Shown here: positions 4,813 through 5,518 of the stretch, piece after piece
Numbering within the stretch: position 1 is the stretch's first letter
How the letters are laid out: every line of letters starts with the position of its first letter
The notes under the pieces: generated by a model
The model's input: the letters and a program-made list of their open reading frames with translations, nothing else
Database searches by the model: none
Told to the model about the DNA's origin: nothing
Program-made: the position numbers and the translations under genes
Assembly: GCA_949298295.1 (NCBI GenBank)
Contig: CASFWS010000075.1
Location: forward strand, 1 to 5,518
Direction of reading: 5' to 3'
Source: an uncultured Bacillota bacterium
GTDB lineage: Bacteria > Bacillota_I > Bacilli_A > RFN20 > CAG-826
DNA: 5,518 nt

Positions 4813-5518
4813 ATGGGCAAGACTATTAAGCAAATTCGGCTTTGTTCCTATATCGCCTTCGCGGTGGAGGCCTTGATCTTTGCCGCGATTGGCCTTTTTT
4901 GGTATTTCGATTTCGGCGGGGTTCGGAGCATTCCGAACATCGAGGTCTATTTCTTTGCCATTCTGACGGTCATCCTCATTGCTGACATCGTTGCCTTCTG
5001 GTTCGTTCTCGCCTACATCCATCGTGTCCGGTTGAAAAATGACCTCGACTCGGCCGTTTTGGTCGGCAGCGAAGTCCAAAAAGCTGTCGATTTCGGGGAA
5101 ATCGGCTTGCTCGTCGTTGACACGAACGATGTGATCATGTGGACGAGTTCGCTTTTCACTTCCCGGCAGCAGTATCTGGTCGATACCCCCGTTTTCGAAT
5201 GGCAGCCCAATCTCCGGGAATTGGTCAACGCCCCGGTCAACAAAGTCATCAAGCTGGAAATCATGACCCGGCTTTATAGCGTCAAGTACGTTTCCGAGTC
5301 CCGCCTTTTCATTTTCCGCGACATCACCGAGAAAGAGCAAAAGGCCGCCGAGCTCGATGCCCAGCGGATTGTCCTCGGGATCATCGCCCTCGACAATTAC
5401 ACCGACATCGCCTCGGACACCGACGAATCAGCCGAGTACGTCAACGCCGTTCGCAACTGCATCGTCAATTACTTCAAGGAACGCGGTTTTGTCCTCCGCC
5501 GGGTCAAGGCTGACACCT
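4813..5518 (+). CDS. gdpP: GdpP-type cyclic-di-AMP phosphodiesterase (N-terminal part; 3' end outside window)
   Basis: The first 235 codons are present and open to the window edge. Two membrane helices (about 10-31 and 46-69) anchor the protein. A PAS-like domain follows (~85-165; FGEIGLLVVDTNDVIMWTSS is the typical start), ending in a FRDITEKEQ linker. A degenerate GGDEF-like domain then begins at ~185, with GIIALDNYTDI (Asp194-Asn195-Tyr196) and a later 'FKERGFVLRRVKADT'. This matches the order and key segments of GdpP/YybT, whose DHH/DHHA1 catalytic half would lie downstream. Known family members degrade c-di-AMP to pApA at the membrane, affecting potassium balance, osmotic and cell-wall stress responses. 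An in-frame TGA at 4804-4806 makes ATG 4813 the first possible start. The ribosome-binding tract is too distant, so initiation may be leaderless. The DHH half cannot be verified here. Confidence 0.88.
   Translation, partial: MGKTIKQIRLCSYIAFAVEALIFAAIGLFWYFDFGGVRSIPNIEVYFFAILTVILIADIVAFWFVLAYIHRVRLKNDLDSAVLVGSEVQKAVDFGEIGLLVVDTNDVIMWTSSLFTSRQQYLVDTPVFEWQPNLRELVNAPVNKVIKLEIMTRLYSVKYVSESRLFIFRDITEKEQKAAELDAQRIVLGIIALDNYTDIASDTDESAEYVNAVRNCIVNYFKERGFVLRRVKADT

Noticed and set aside
4586..4876. 96-codon plus-strand ORF across the intergenic region
   Set aside because: It runs through the cre site, the promoter, the RNA stems and the terminator, overlaps gdpP out of frame, and has no Shine-Dalgarno or protein-like pattern.

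Overview
The window looks like a chromosomal segment of a member of the Bacillota, probably a Bacilli- or Mollicutes-like lineage with moderate to fairly high GC. Four things point that way: an MsmX/UgpC-type sugar ABC ATPase next to a YesL-like (DUF624) membrane protein, a PfkB sugar kinase, a perfect CcpA-type cre palindrome, and the start of a GdpP-type c-di-AMP phosphodiesterase. No species can be named from the sequence alone.

Left part (1-3373, + strand): a tightly packed carbohydrate operon. The C-terminal end of a fructokinase-like PfkB kinase is followed without a gap (TAA directly followed by ATG) by a six-helix DUF624-like membrane protein. That gene overlaps the start region of a sugar-importer ATPase. 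The ATPase has an ordinary MsmX-like first ~375 residues and then about 315 extra residues, including a very basic helical stretch, which is far longer than the family norm. A GTG overlapping the ATPase stop opens a further frame whose first ~80 codons encode a hydrophobic, three-helix protein. That frame then runs antisense into the next gene, so its true 3' end is uncertain.

Middle (3603-4391, - strand): a complete Cof-type HAD phosphatase, convergent with the operon, with a GTG start and no visible ribosome binding site.

Right part (4392-5518): a ~420 bp AT-richer intergenic region leads to the gdpP-like gene, which runs off the window. The region is dense in signals. It holds a 14 bp palindrome, a sigma-A-like promoter overlapped by a perfect cre site, a ~100 nt structured segment ending in a strong intrinsic terminator, another small palindrome, and a consensus TATAAT immediately before the gdpP start. 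The best reading is a small CcpA-controlled RNA with an anti-Shine-Dalgarno loop. The alternative is a terminator-type leader controlling gdpP. This is the most novel part of the window and would link sugar-responsive control, which also suits the neighbouring transport operon, to c-di-AMP turnover.
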